A DNA stretch of 64,000 bases from Oreohelix idahoensis (taxonomy: Eukaryota > Mollusca > Gastropoda > Stylommatophora > Oreohelicidae). The position numbers were made by a program, and so were the translations under genes. Below the pieces are notes generated by a model. It worked only from the letters and a program-made list of their open reading frames with translations, did no database searches and was not told where the DNA came from. The DNA lies in the NCBI GenBank assembly GCA_024509875.1, contig JAMPIV010017764.1:124001-188000 (forward strand), written 5' to 3'. Shown here piece after piece: positions 44,700 through 55,511 of this stretch (its first letter is position 1; every line of letters starts with the position of its first letter).

Positions 44700-44970
44700 C
44701 AATACAAACATAAATTAAGGTAAGAAAGTGGGGATGGATAGACATACACTCAGAAGAGAAAAATCAAGCATAGCCAGAATTGCCCTTGACTGGAACCCAC
44801 AGGGGAAAAGAAGAGTGGGGAGGCCAAAGAGAACTTGAAGAACTGTTGAAGAGGAGGCTAGGGAAATTGGAATGACTTGGGCACAGCTGAAAAAGACAGC
44901 CCAGAATAGAAATCGACGGAGAGCAACTGTTTCTGCCCTATGTTCCACGGGGAACGAAAAGGAATAACGA
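44700..44970 (+). pseudogene. RTE-type LINE 3' end, second subfamily
   Basis: It reads MDRHTLRREKSSIARIALDW then GKRRVGRPKRT, stop, and AQLKKTAQNRNRRRATVSAL. That is the same C-terminal domain as 5281-6660 but clearly diverged. It ends with GGGGAACGAAAAGGAATAACG. Confidence 0.75.
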
Positions 44971-45282
44971 TGAAAGGTTTATATGATTGATTCCGCCGCG
45001 CATTATCGTTAGTCATTATTTGAATGTAAAAAAAAAAGGTCATAATGAAGTGACTCCATTACAGTATCACGTGGACGATAAAGAAAGCAGTAATTTTCGT
45101 GAAATATTGTTACACTGCAACACATTAAGAATGTCAGAATGATTGGCAGCCGCCCAGAAACGGGTTGTTTTATTGAATTATTTTCTTAAACCAGGCGTCT
45201 GTTGAAACACATCTGTTCAGGAATGCCTTTTGTTTCAGCCCTGGGTTTTACTGTGGTTCATCTGGGACAGATTTTTACTATA

Positions 45283-46812
45283 CTGTTCAAAAAAAGAAAC
45301 GCATAGCTACTGAAGGCACACACATAGCCATAATTTTGACATTCAATAACTCTTTTAATTTAATGAGTTAATTGTTCAAATTGCACACAAGAATACCTTA
45401 GGGTTCACCCAATCAATTGACAGTTGTTTTGCATCTGGTTCACGAGAGTTTTTTGGCGTATGGGCTTTCCCGTTAGTATGGTGTGTGGCCTCCTCTTGCA
45501 TCGATCAGCGACTGGCATCTCCTGGGCATGGATGCGATCAGACGTCTGGTGTGGGCCTGTCGGATGGCTGCCCACTCTTCCTGGGGTGCCTGGAACAGAT
45601 CACGACGATTGGCTGGAGCAACGTCTCGGCGAAAAACACGTCTATGCAGCTCATCCCACAGGTGCTCAATCGGACTCATGTCTGGAGACAGGGATGGCCA
45701 GGGAAGGGTGAGAATGTTGTTGGCAGTCAGGAACTGCGTGGTCAACCGTGCACAATGGGGTCTGGCGTTGTCCTGTTGAAACACAGACCTTTGGGCAGCC
45801 AAAAGTGGAAGGACGTGTGGTCGAAGAATTTCATTGACGTATCGTTGCGCATTCAAGCCTCCTTAAATGTGCACCAATTGACTCCTTCCGTTGTAACTGA
45901 TCATTCCCCACACCATTGCACCTCCACCACCGTGCGGCGGAGCTTCATCAACGCAATTTTGGGCAAAACGTTCATTTCGCCTACGGTAGACCATACGCCG
46001 TCTATCATGACGCTGCAACAAAAAGAAAGATTCGTCACTAAACCAGACAGGTCTCCATTGATTGTCAGCTGCCCAGGGACGGTGCTGGTTGGCCCAAAGA
46101 AGTCAATTTTGGCGATGGCGGCGCGTAAGGACATGTCCTCAGTGAGGTCGTTGTGCCCAAAGTCTAGCGTCATGCAGTCTATTCCGGACAGTTTGATCAG
46201 ACACATGACGTCCTGCAGGCAATGACTGGGCAGTTGAGGAAGCTGTTGTAAACCTGTCTCTGAGGTGACGAAGCCGAATAAAGCGATCCTCCGCTGCTGT
46301 TGTCACTCTGGGTCGTCCACTGCGATGCCGGTCTTCAACTGAGCCAGTGGCTTGGAACCGGTGCCAAAGTCGACTGATGGTACTCTGATGCACGTTTAGA
46401 TGCCTGGCAACCTGACTTTGACTTTCGCCTGCATGCAGTCGGCCAATAGCAATGTTCCTTAAATTTATCGATAGAGACGCCATAAATGTCTGCTTGAAAA
46501 TGAACTGAATTGTTTGTGTGTAGCGTTATCCTTTTATAGGGTTTCAGTTGCGTAGTCAGTGAATAATGTTCACCCCAAATGTTGTTGCTTTCAGGGGCGC
46601 GCAACATGAGCTGTGGTCAGAAATTGCGTCATAAACACTATTGACCACTGCGTTGTAACGATTACTAAAACGAACCCAATTCAGGTCAACACGTGCATTT
46701 GACACTGTAAAGAACATTTGAGGCTGGTTTTTATATACCCTTGCACCAAATTTTACTTACAAACTCATAAAAACGCGCCCTCGGATAGCTATGCGTTTCT
46801 TTTTTTGAACAG
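45283..46812 (-). mobile_element. Tc1-like DNA transposon with TIRs and TA duplication
   Basis: TIRs of about 27 bp start CTGTTCAAAAAAAGAAACGC at 45283 and are matched in inverse at 46812. TA lies at 45281-45282 and 46813-46814. Length 1.53 kb with a single minus-strand transposase, as expected for Tc1. Confidence 0.95.
45473..46483 (-). pseudogene. Tc1-like transposase, DD34E, broken
   Basis: The start at 46483 (MASLSINLRNIAIGRLHAGE) gives a paired-type helix-turn-helix (VARHLNVHQSTISRLW) and GRPRVTT. Shifts follow near 46140-46200. The middle reads DESFFLLQRHDRRRMVY and GGGGAMVWGMIS, and a stop lies near 45866 (VHI stop GGLNAQRYV). The end has QQDNARPHCA and LSPDMSPIEHLWDEL, with 34 residues between the second Asp and the Glu. 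It finishes at RGGHTPY, 45473. Confidence 0.92.
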
Positions 46813-46859
46813 TATACTTCCCAGTCCATTTTCTGTCAGACTACCTTCTCTTATATTGA

Positions 46860-47060
46860 CTAAAAGTAATCCCATAGTAGATATTGCCGTAGGAGGGTGA
46901 AATGTTAGAGACTTCGCTATACTAGGTCAGTAAATGATTGTACCTTCATACCTACACCTTGCGATGAGAGACAAACATTAATGTCAACAAAGCGTGAAGG
47001 TGAAAATAGTCCCATAACATATACTGTCGTAGGGAGTGGAGTGTTAGAGACTTCACTACA
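46860..47060. repeat. Pair of diverged direct repeats of about 50 bp
   Basis: 46869-46922 and about 47010-47062 share CCCATA...GTCGTAGG(G/A)G and GTTAGAGACTTC(G/A)CTA. They lie next to an inverted SINE and may be its 3' body duplicated. Confidence 0.5.
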
Positions 47061-47230
47061 TTAGTTCCAGCTTCATTAGGTCGTGACCATTCCTCGCCAA
47101 TATTTGCCTTTCCTAACTGAAGAACAGAGTCAGATATCCATTTACAGCCGGGTAGACTGAAGCATGATGCTACCGTGTTTTGATTCCGGAGCCTTGTAAC
47201 TATGCCTCGAGAGACCATCACTGTCCGGCT
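47060..47230 (-). mobile_element. tRNA-derived SINE, inverted
   Basis: CATTTACAGCCGGGTAGACTG and the following TTTTGATTCCGGAGCC are the inverse of the shared SINE body and a decayed B box; the head ends near 47225. Confidence 0.6.
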
Positions 47231-48190
47231 TAGAAATCATTTGATCTGGTTGTTGTACATTGTGAACAGTTGTCATTTCTTGTGACATTAGCTTGATCAT
47301 CATCGCTGTCTCTGCTTTTATTGTCGTCTTACGAATTCTCTCATTTGGGATTTGAATCACAGCTGATATGTCAACACCGTTTTCATTAATTAATACCACA
47401 TAAGTTTTTTTTTTTTTTTTTGCTCTATCGATTTGTGCAAAACGTGTAGTATATTTTTGATGTTTATTATAAACCCGGCAATACCAGCATGTATTTTTAG
47501 AAAGAAGCGGCACACCCACTGCTCAAGATTTATTATTTATATATATATATGCACCATTGTCGTTCATGCCTTCTCACCCTGTGCACCAAACACAATATGA
47601 GCATGAACTAGTCAAGAGCTTACTTATGCTGTGGATTTTAACACATACACACTTCATACTTGGCTCGTTCCGCTAGAAGACGACCACAGCATACAGTAGG
47701 TGACAATGAGTAAGTTTAACACCTTTAACAGGTAAGTTCCCTTTTATTAATGAACTGCACACACGGCTAGCAATACATATGAAATACAACTCAACATAAA
47801 TGCCAATACAACTTGCAATAGCCACCAACTTAATCTATCAGTATCATACCCACTGATATGGCCCTACTGGATGAACATCACAATGACTTTCGCTCACCGG
47901 CTAAATCCTGTCCTATGATAAGGCAATACTTAATCACAAAAACTCATCATCAACGGCCTAAGGAAATGCCACTAGATAATACACCATCGCTCTAGAATTA
48001 TGCAATTTAATCCACACCGCATGAAGAAATGACAAGCAGTATAAATGAACAAGAATGGCATACACTTTCCAGCTCCAGAATTCGTTTTCACTTCCCTTCC
48101 GGTCAGCTGACCAAACGGGTTTTTACATTATATCAGTGTTGTCACTCTCAGCGTGACCAACCTGATATTTCGACAAACATATCGCCGTGA
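47231..48190. other. Unassigned sequence
   Basis: A minus-strand frame (47142-47519) has a Lys run from a poly-T tract and no known motif, and I do not support it as a gene. There is a TA-rich stretch near 47537. No mobile element is recognised. Confidence 0.4.
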
Positions 48191-48191
48191 C

Positions 48192-48192
<1 letters not shown>

Positions 48193-48244
<52 letters not shown>
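48193..48244. repeat. (TA)n microsatellite
   Basis: About 52 bp of alternating TA. Open frames of Ile/Tyr here come from the repeat. Confidence 0.95.
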
Positions 48245-48489
48245 CCCAGAATCGTCTTTTTGTCGTTTTTTCCTGCGTTTCCTTACTACAAGCAACGACA
48301 GACATGCTAATTCCACGAAATTCATTTCTGAACTGCGGAAGTGCCAGTCTGGAAATTATTTTTAGGCACGAGGTCACGACAAAAATACGCTCGTCTGCAC
48401 TACCCTGCGATTCGGTCAAAAAACCGTGCGAGATACGCGCAGCAAGAAATCGTTCGTCTGCACCAGGCCTTAGGGACCACTATACTAAG

Positions 48490-48605
48490 TCTCAGCTTTC
48501 TGCGGTGGGGCAAACGGTTAAGTTCCTCGCTGCATTTGCCTTCCCTGACTGACTCGAAAATAGTCAGGTACCCATTTACAGCTGTGTAGACTGGAGCGTA
48601 AACAA
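48490..48605 (-). mobile_element. SINE fragment
   Basis: GCCTTCCCTGACTGACTC and GTACCCATTTACAGCTG are the inverted SINE body shared with 30345-30510 and 47060-47230. The tRNA head is not clear. Confidence 0.5.
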
Positions 48606-48799
48606 TACATACGAAAGAACTGAGAAATGCGCCGCCCGGTAAAGGGAAATAATAACAGAAGGAAAGATACAGTCATAAATAATACATGAAGGTGAAAAAG
48701 TTGGAACCATGTCTTGCTTGAAATATAAAGGTTCTGTTTAGACTAGTATATTATAGAGTGACATCCCGTTGTGCAATGTTATTTTACTAAAAATCATTT

Positions 48800-49350
48800 T
48801 CAGTGTCCACATTGAATGAAAAACATAATTTCTTATAGTCTGCTTTTGAATGGAAGCGAACATAATTTCTTATAGTATCCTATTGAATGGAAGCGAACAT
48901 AATTTCTTATATCATCCTATTGAATGGAAGCGAACATAATTTCTTATAGTATCCTATTGAATGGAAGCGAACATAATTTCTTATAGTATCCTATTGAATG
49001 AAAGCGAACATAATTTCTTATAGTGTCCTATTGAATGGAAGCAAACATAATTTCTTATAGTATCCTATTGAATGGAAGCGAACATAATTTCTTAGTCTCC
49101 TATTGAATGGAGCGAACATAATTTCATATTGTCTCCCATTGAATGGAAGCGGAATAATTTCTTTTAGTCTCCCATTGAAGTAACACAATTTCTTATAGTT
49201 TCCCATTGAATAAAAGCGAACATAATTTCTTATAGTCTTTCATTGAATGGAAGTGGACATAATTTCTTATAGTCTCCCATTGAATTGACATAATTTCTTA
49301 TAGCTTCCAACTGAATTAACGATAATTTCTAAAACAGTTTCCATTGAATG
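48800..49350. repeat. 37-bp tandem repeat (about 14 units)
   Basis: The unit is GAATGGAAGCGAACATAATT followed by TCTTATAG and a TATCCTATT-type end. Central units are near identical and outer units decay by substitution and small deletion. It has open frames on the minus strand only because of periodicity. Confidence 0.93.
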
Positions 49351-49470
49351 GAATGTGGTTTTTTTTAAACACGTGAAGTCTTTAATTTTGTGTCCGGCGG
49401 CGTATTTCCCTGTGCTGTGACTGTTTTACATAAGACCGTATCAAGTCAGCGGTAGAGAGGCGTTTGTTTC

Positions 49471-49480
49471 TATATAAGGT
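49471..49480 (+). promoter_or_regulatory. TATA-box-like element
   Basis: TATATAAGGT preceded by a GC-richer stretch. A similar TATATAAG lies at 56518. A possible core promoter of a decayed element; no downstream gene is recognised. Confidence 0.2.
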
Positions 49481-49554
49481 CTTTTAAATTCAGTGGCGTG
49501 AGTGCAAGAATTTGTAGATCTTTACACGCAGGCTTCGGTAATCAAGTAATCTTG

Positions 49555-49990
49555 AATGGTGGACGATTATCTCCGAATGCGAGCACACGAATGTGCTTCC
49601 GGGGAACTATTTTGTTTGACATGCATGAGGCCACAGAGATGTGGTTTTACAGACACAATGTTACGGATACCGAAGGCAGCTAACGAGAGTAATGAGGATG
49701 TCGTGGAAGAGTCAAGTGTGCAAAGGAAACTTATTATTCGCATTAGAAAGAAGCAGCCTACTTTCTGTGGGCATATTATGAGAATAACTCTGGAATAATG
49801 GCTGGCACAGTGAACGATTAAAGGAAAAAAGATATAGAGAACGACAAAGAAAGGAGATATTGGGCAGTTTGACATCATGGCATGGACAGACATCAGCAAC
49901 TGTTTTAGTAAACAGTTATGGAAACAGGAAGTTGTGAAGAGACATGATCTTTTACGCCACCAGGCTTGGTACTTAAAGAAGAAATGTTTC
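49555..49990 (+). pseudogene. LINE C-terminal fragment, a third family
   Basis: In broken frames it reads EMWFYRHNV, then KKQPTFCGHIMRI, then SLTSWHGQTSATVLV and RDMI. That is the conserved C-terminal domain (MWFYRR..., GHIMRR..., DRxxW) of endonuclease-type LINEs common in marine invertebrates. The sequence is distinct from both RTE subfamilies and from the families nested in the copy 2 LTR. Confidence 0.65.
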
Positions 49991-50214
49991 CTTGGCATGT
50001 ACAAGTCGGCAGCAAAAATGATAGGCAGCAGCAGGGTCTGAAGTTTGTTAAGATTTGATTACATGCAGCAGTCTTAGAAAGAGACGTGATTTTCTTGTAT
50101 TCACATAAATCATCATAAATACATTTCAGCAACTAAAAAAGGGAAACCCGAGGCCTTAATTAGGCTTGGGTCGCCCTAGGTACATATCCGGTGTTACATG
50201 CTGCGAATCGCGCT

Positions 50215-50340
50215 AATGACCCCCGTCTTCGAAGCACTATTTTTGTGGTGCCTAGCTGGCGGGGAGGATAATGTGATTCACTTCTGTAGCTACGCGGGGG
50301 TGCCGTTCGGAAGGTCCTGGGTTCGATTCTTCGGTAAGCC
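50215..50340 (+). mobile_element. SINE-like tRNA-derived fragment
   Basis: B-box-like GGGTTCGATTCTT near 50319 preceded by GTAGCTACGCGG-type sequence. The A box is weak. Confidence 0.45.
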
Positions 50341-50484
50341 ACTCACTTGTGTTGTTTTTCTATTGTCAAGTTTTCTGCTTTTTTATTTCTCACGAGCGCC
50401 TGAAAAATACCTTACTGTTTGTAATATTTATTTATTTACTAAATACATTTCAGCCGCCCACGGAGTACATGTGTTCTATAAACA

Positions 50485-50600
50485 CATTCAAGCTTCCAGT
50501 CCTCAAGGTCTTTCTGTGTCTTCTACCTGTCATTGTAGTCTCCAGTTCTCTTCTCCATGTGTTTTTCAGCCCCTTTATATTTCTGTTACACTAGGTATTC
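50485..50600 (-). pseudogene. RTE-like LINE 3' fragment leading into satellite
   Basis: The complement reads the RTE C-terminal tail (segment equal to 6430-6560, with TCTCCAGTTCTCTTCTCCAT). At about 50575 it passes without a break into the first 62-bp satellite unit, which corresponds to the adjoining RTE segment. Confidence 0.75.
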
Positions 50601-50659
50601 CAGAACAGTGTCTACATTGTAAAACTATCAGTCCCCTTTATATTTCTGTTACACTTGGT
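50575..50659. repeat. 62-bp satellite, first units
   Basis: About 1.4 units (GGTATTCCAGAACAGTGTCT...) before the hAT insertion at 50660. Confidence 0.85.
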
Positions 50660-51124
50660 CAGTGTTTCTCAACCCTGATAGTAGCAACGCCCCCTTTTGA
50701 CAACTAATATTTAACCCCCCCCCCCCACCCTTTTAGCATCCTCTTGCTCTTTATCGTGTATACACACACACACATATATTCCACCATACTTTTAAGAAAG
50801 CAATGCAGTTAATGAGTTATCATTTCTTATAATATACAGAAAAAGAGAAAGCACATTTATGAAAGCATAGTTATATTAAATATGAGTTTAAGTACGGAAT
50901 TATATACACCACAAGTTCATTATCCTTGAATTACAAATTGGCGGAGCAAATGATTTAAAATTAGTTCTTACAACTCTATAACTATCATAATCATATCATT
51001 TTAACAGCGCCTAAATGACGGCATATATATCTTCAAATCTGAATATTAAAGCCTCTTCTTATGTAACCACCTTAAGCATGAACAAATAAAAAAAAATATT
51101 AGTTGATAATAATGATATAATTAT

Positions 51125-51800
51125 TTAAAGGCAAAGAACGGGATACGCAAGCCTCTGCTGGATCCAACATTTTTCGTAATGTGTGTGACTGAATCGTGCT
51201 TTTGCCTCGGAGTCATTTTGTAGCTCAATTAATTCTTCTTGTAAATGTTGACTAACTTGTTCCACGTCTGATTCAAAGGGATTAATCACCCAATCCGGTA
51301 TTATTAGTTCTTGCAAGTCTTTAAATCTTAAGCTCATATCATTTTTAATAGCGTCCAAATGACTGCAATAAACCTCTAAATCTGAATCTTTAAACCTGTC
51401 CCCACCTAACTGCAGTTAGTTAGTTAGTTAGTTGCTTATCCTTTACATGACGTGGCAATCAACCCCAGCTTTTATTGGCTGTTTGTGATTTTTCTAGGCA
51501 ATTTTTTTTCATTCAGTAGTTTGCCATTGCTTTCTGAACGGTACGGCGCTTATACCATTGTTAAAAATCCACACAAAGCGATCTGCTACCAAACCGCCTG
51601 CTGCAGGTTTCGAACCTGGTATATCTGAATCAGACAGATCTATTTCCTTGTAGCTTAAGAAGAACCTCATTTAACTTTTCAAATATATCTGAAAGATAGG
51701 CCACATCGTTTCGCAATACTTCTCTTTCGATGCTAAACTCTTCTTTGATTGAGTCCAAAAACTCTACTGTCTCCTGACAATGGTAACATCACAGGTACTA
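51125..51800 (-). pseudogene. hAT transposase fragment (ZBED5/SCAND3-like), split by a SINE
   Basis: From about 51795 downward the minus strand reads DVAYLSDIFEKLNEVLLKLQ. A SINE interrupts it, and it resumes at about 51405 with MSLRFKDLQELIIPDWVINP and LQEELIELQNDSEAKA, stopping at 51125. These are hallmarks of the C-terminal half of the ZBED5-type hAT transposases. The BED finger, the catalytic region and the end of the hAT dimerisation domain are missing. Confidence 0.75.
51410..51645 (-). mobile_element. tRNA-derived SINE inside hAT copy 1
   Basis: In inverse, a B-box-like AGGTTCGAAACC lies near 51606 and the element ends in a (TAAC)n tail near 51415-51432. It splits the transposase frame. 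The identical SINE sits in copy 2 at 53645-53880. Confidence 0.7.
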
Positions 51801-52048
51801 AAATTTTGCATTTGGAATCCTTGAAACACTCCATGGGATGCAGGGCAAATAAAAACTGTCGTATTACAGGCTATGCAAAGGGGAATATCTTTTATAATTG
51901 TTTCACATTGATTCTTGTAAAAATGTACACAACGCGCCCCCCCCCCGAATGAAAATAGCGACCTCAATCGTTGCGACCCATCAGAACGCCCCCAGACATC
52001 TTGAAAACGCCCCCCAGGGGACGGTACCGCCCCCGTTGAGAAACACTG

Positions 52049-52880
52049 CACTAGGTATTCCAGAACAGTGTCTACATTGTAAAACTATCAGTCCCCTTTA
52101 TATTTCGGTTACACTAGGTATTCCAGAATAGTGTCTACATTGTAAAACTATCAGTCCCCTTATATTTCTGTTACACTAGGTATTCCAGAACAGTGTCTAC
52201 ATTGTAAAACTATCAGTCCCCTTATATTTCTGTTACACTAGGTATTCCAGAACAGTGTCTACATTGTAAAACTATCAGTCCCCTTATATTTCTGTTATAC
52301 TAGGTATTCCAGAACAGTGTCTACATTGTCCCCTTATATTTCTATTCCAGAATAGTGTCTACATTGTAAAACTATCAGTCCCCTTATATTTCTGTTACAC
52401 TAGGTATTCCAGAACAGTGTCTACATTGTAAAACTATCAGTCCCCTTTATATTTCTGTTACACTAGGTATTCCAGAACAGTGTCTACATTGTAAAACTAT
52501 CAGTCCCCTTTATATTTCTGTTACACTAGGTATTCCAGAACAGTGTCTACATTGTAAAACTATCAGTCCCCTTATATTTCTGTTACACTAGGTATTCCAG
52601 AACAGTGTCTACATGGTAAAACGATCAGGCCCCTGTATATTTCTGTTACACTAGGTATCCAGAACAGTGTCTACATTGTAAAACTATCAGTCCCCCTATA
52701 TTTCTGTTACACTATGTATTTCTGAACAGTCTCTACATTGTCTGTTACACTAGGTATTCCAGAACAGTGTCTACATTGTAAAACTATCAGTCCCCTTATA
52801 TTTCTGTTACACTAGGTATTCCAGAACAGTGTCTACATTGTAAAACTATCAGTCCCCTTTATATTTCTGTTACACTTGGT
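52049..52880. repeat. 62-bp satellite array, about 13 units
   Basis: Unit GGTATTCCAGAACAGTGTCT-ACATTGTAAAACTATCAGTC-CCCTTATATTTCTGTTACAC-TA. Some units are shortened (about 52320-52350 and 52725-52745). The unit's complement matches RTE coding sequence at about 6405-6465. Confidence 0.93.
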
Positions 52881-54288
52881 CAGTGTTTCTCAACCCTGAT
52901 AGTAGCAACGCCCCCTTTTGACAACCCCCCCCCCCCCCCCACCCCACCCCCCACCCTTTTAGCATCCTCTTGCTCTTTATCGTGTACACACACACACACA
53001 CACATATATATATTCCACCATACGTTTAAAAAAGCAATGCAGTTAATGAGTTATCATTTCTTATAATATACAGAAAAAGAGAAAGCACATTTATGAAAGC
53101 ATAGTTATATTAAATATGAGTTTAAGTACGGAATTATATACACCACAAGTTCATTATCCTTGAATTACAAATTGGCGGAGCAAATGATTTAAAATTAGTT
53201 CTTACAACTCTATAACTATCATAATCATATCATTTTAACAGCGCCTAAATGACGGCATATATATCTTCAAATCTGAATATTAAAGCCTCTTCTTATGTAA
53301 CCACCTTAAGCATGAACAAATAAAAAAAAATATTAGTTGATAATAATGATATAATTATTTAAAGGCAAAGAACGGGATACGCAAGCCTCTGCTGGATCCA
53401 AACTTTTTCGTAATGTGTGTGACTGAATCGTGCTTTTGCCTCGGAGTCATTTTGTAGCTCAATTAATTCTTCTTGTAAATGTTGACTAACTTGTTCCACG
53501 TCTGATTCAAAGGGATTAATCACCCAATCCGGTATTATTAGTTCTTGCAAGTCTTTAAATCTTAAGCTCATATCATTTTTAATAGCGTCCAAATGACTGC
53601 AATAAACCTCTAAATCTGAATCTTTAAACCTGTCCCCACCTAACTGCAGTTAGGTAGTTAGTTAGTTGCTTATCCTTTACATGACGTGGCAATCAACCCC
53701 AGCTTTTATTGGCTGTTTGTGATTTTTCTAGGCAATTTTTTTTCATTCAGTAGTTTGCCATTGCTTTCTGAACGGTACGGCGCTTATACCATTGTTAAAA
53801 ATCCACACAAAGCGATCTGCTACCAAACCGCCTGCTGCAGGTTTCGAACCTGGTATATCTGAATCAGACAGATCTATTTCCTTGTAGCTTAAGAAGAACC
53901 TCATTTAACTTTTCAAATATATCTGAAAGATAGGCCACATCGTTTCGCAATACTTCTCTTTCGATGCTAAACTCTTCTTTGATTGAGTCCAAAAACTCTA
54001 CTGTCTCCTGACAATGGTAACATCACAGGTACTAAAATTTTGCATTTGGAATCCTTGAAACACTCCATGGGATGCAGGGCAAATAAAAACTGTCGTATTA
54101 CAGGCTATGCAAAGGGGAATATCTTTTGTAATTGTTTCACATTGATTCTTGTAAAAATGTACACAACCCCCCCCCCCCCCCCCCCCGAATGAAAGTAGCG
54201 ACCTCAATCGTTGCGACCCATCAGAACGCCCCCAGACATCTTGAAAACGCCCCCCAGGGGACGGTACCGCCCCCGTTGAGAAACACTG
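52881..54288 (-). mobile_element. hAT element inside satellite, copy 2 (1408 bp)
   Basis: Near-identical to 50660-52048, including the same SINE, the same transposase remnant and the same mismatched flanks (CACTTGGT/CACTAGGT). Differences are mainly poly-C and CA length. It was copied by segmental duplication, not by a second transposition. Confidence 0.88.
53359..54035 (-). pseudogene. hAT transposase fragment, duplicate
   Basis: Same content as 51125-51800: DIFEKLNEV part (about 53890-54030), SINE interruption, and LRFKDLQELIIPDW part ending at 53359. It has a small number of base changes from copy 1 (for example KVWIQQ versus KCWIQQ). Confidence 0.75.
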
Positions 54289-55511
54289 CACTAGGTATTC
54301 CAGAACAGTGTCTACATTGTAAAACTATCAGTCCCCTTTATATTTCGGTTACACTAGGTATTCCAGAATAGTGTCTACATTGTAAAACTATCAGTCCCCT
54401 TATATTTCTGTTACACTAGGTATTCCAGAACAGTGTCTACATTGTAAAACTATCAGTCCCCTTATATTTCTGTTACACTAGGTATTCCAGAACAGTGTCT
54501 ACATTGTAAAACTATCAGTCCCCTTATATTTCTGTTATACTAGGTATTCCAGAACAGTGTCTACATTGTAAAACTATCAGTCCCCTTATATTTCTGTTAC
54601 ACTAGGTATTCCAGAACAGTGTCTACATTGTAAAACTATCAGTCCCCTTTATATTTCTGTTACACTAGGTATTCCAGAACAGTGTCTACATTGTAAAACT
54701 ATCAGTCCCCTTTATATTTCTGTTACACTAGGTATTCCAGAACAGTGTCTACATTGTAAAACTATCAGTCCCCTTTATATTTCTGTTACACTAGGTATTC
54801 CAGAACAGTGTCTACATTGTAAAACTATCAGTCCCCTTATATTTCTGTTACACTAGGTATTCCAGAACAGTGTCTACATTGTAAAACTATCAGTCCCCTT
54901 ATATTTCACTATTCCAGAACAGTGTCTATATTGTAAAACTATCAGTCCCCTTATATTTCTGTTACACTAAAAATTCCAGAACAGTGTCTACATTGTAAAA
55001 CTATCAGTCCCCTTATATTTCTGTTACACTAGGTATTCCAGAACAGTGTCTACATTGTAAAACTATCAGTCCCCTTATATTTCTGTTACACTAGGTATTC
55101 CAGAACAGTGTCTACATTGTAAAACTATCAGTCCCCTTATATTTCTGTTACACTGGGTATTCCAGAACAGGGTCTACATTGTAAAACTATCAGTCCCCTT
55201 ATATTTCTGTTACACTAGGTATTCCAGAACAGGGTCTACATTGTAAAACTATCAGTCCCCTTATATTTCTGTTACACTAGGTATTCCAGAAAAGTGTCTA
55301 TATTGTAAAACTATCAGTCCCCTTATATTTCTGTTACACTAGGTATTCCAGAACAGGGTCTACATTGTAAAACTATCAGTCCCCTTTATATTTCTGTTAC
55401 ACTAGGTATTCCAGAACAGTGTCTACATTGTAAAACCATCAGTCCCCTTTATATTTCTGTTACACTAGGAATTCCAGAACAGGGTCTGCCTTGTAAAACT
55501 ACCAGTCCCTG
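54289..55511. repeat. 62-bp satellite array, about 20 units
   Basis: Continues the array. It begins with the same variant units (TTCGGTT and GAATAG) as 52049 on. Later units carry GGGTCTAC or TATATTG variants, and the array decays at 55490-55511. Confidence 0.93.

Larger units (their letters stand above)
50660..52048 (-). mobile_element. hAT element inside satellite, copy 1 (1389 bp)
   Basis: Ends CAGTGTTTCTCAAC and inverted CAGTGTTTCTCAAC. The 8-bp duplication is CACTTGGT at 50652-50659 and CACTAGGT at 52049-52056 (one mismatch), matching the satellite text GTTACACTAGG. Inside are a decayed minus-strand transposase C-terminal part, a SINE, poly-C tracts and a (CA)n run. Confidence 0.88.

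Noticed and set aside
45485..46225. 246-aa plus-strand frame
   Set aside because: It is the antisense shadow of the Tc1-like transposase.
47142..47519. 125-aa minus-strand frame as a gene
   Set aside because: No motif, a Lys run from poly-T, and overlap with an inverted SINE.
48123..48552. Ile/Tyr-repeat frames around 48200
   Set aside because: Produced by the (TA)n microsatellite.
51125..53592. Two identical 77-aa frames considered as a duplicated host gene
   Set aside because: They sit between hAT TIRs and match the C-terminal part of ZBED5-type hAT transposases, so they are transposon remnants.
52049..55511. CRISPR-like array
   Set aside because: Units are contiguous 62-bp tandem repeats without variable spacers, in a eukaryotic context.
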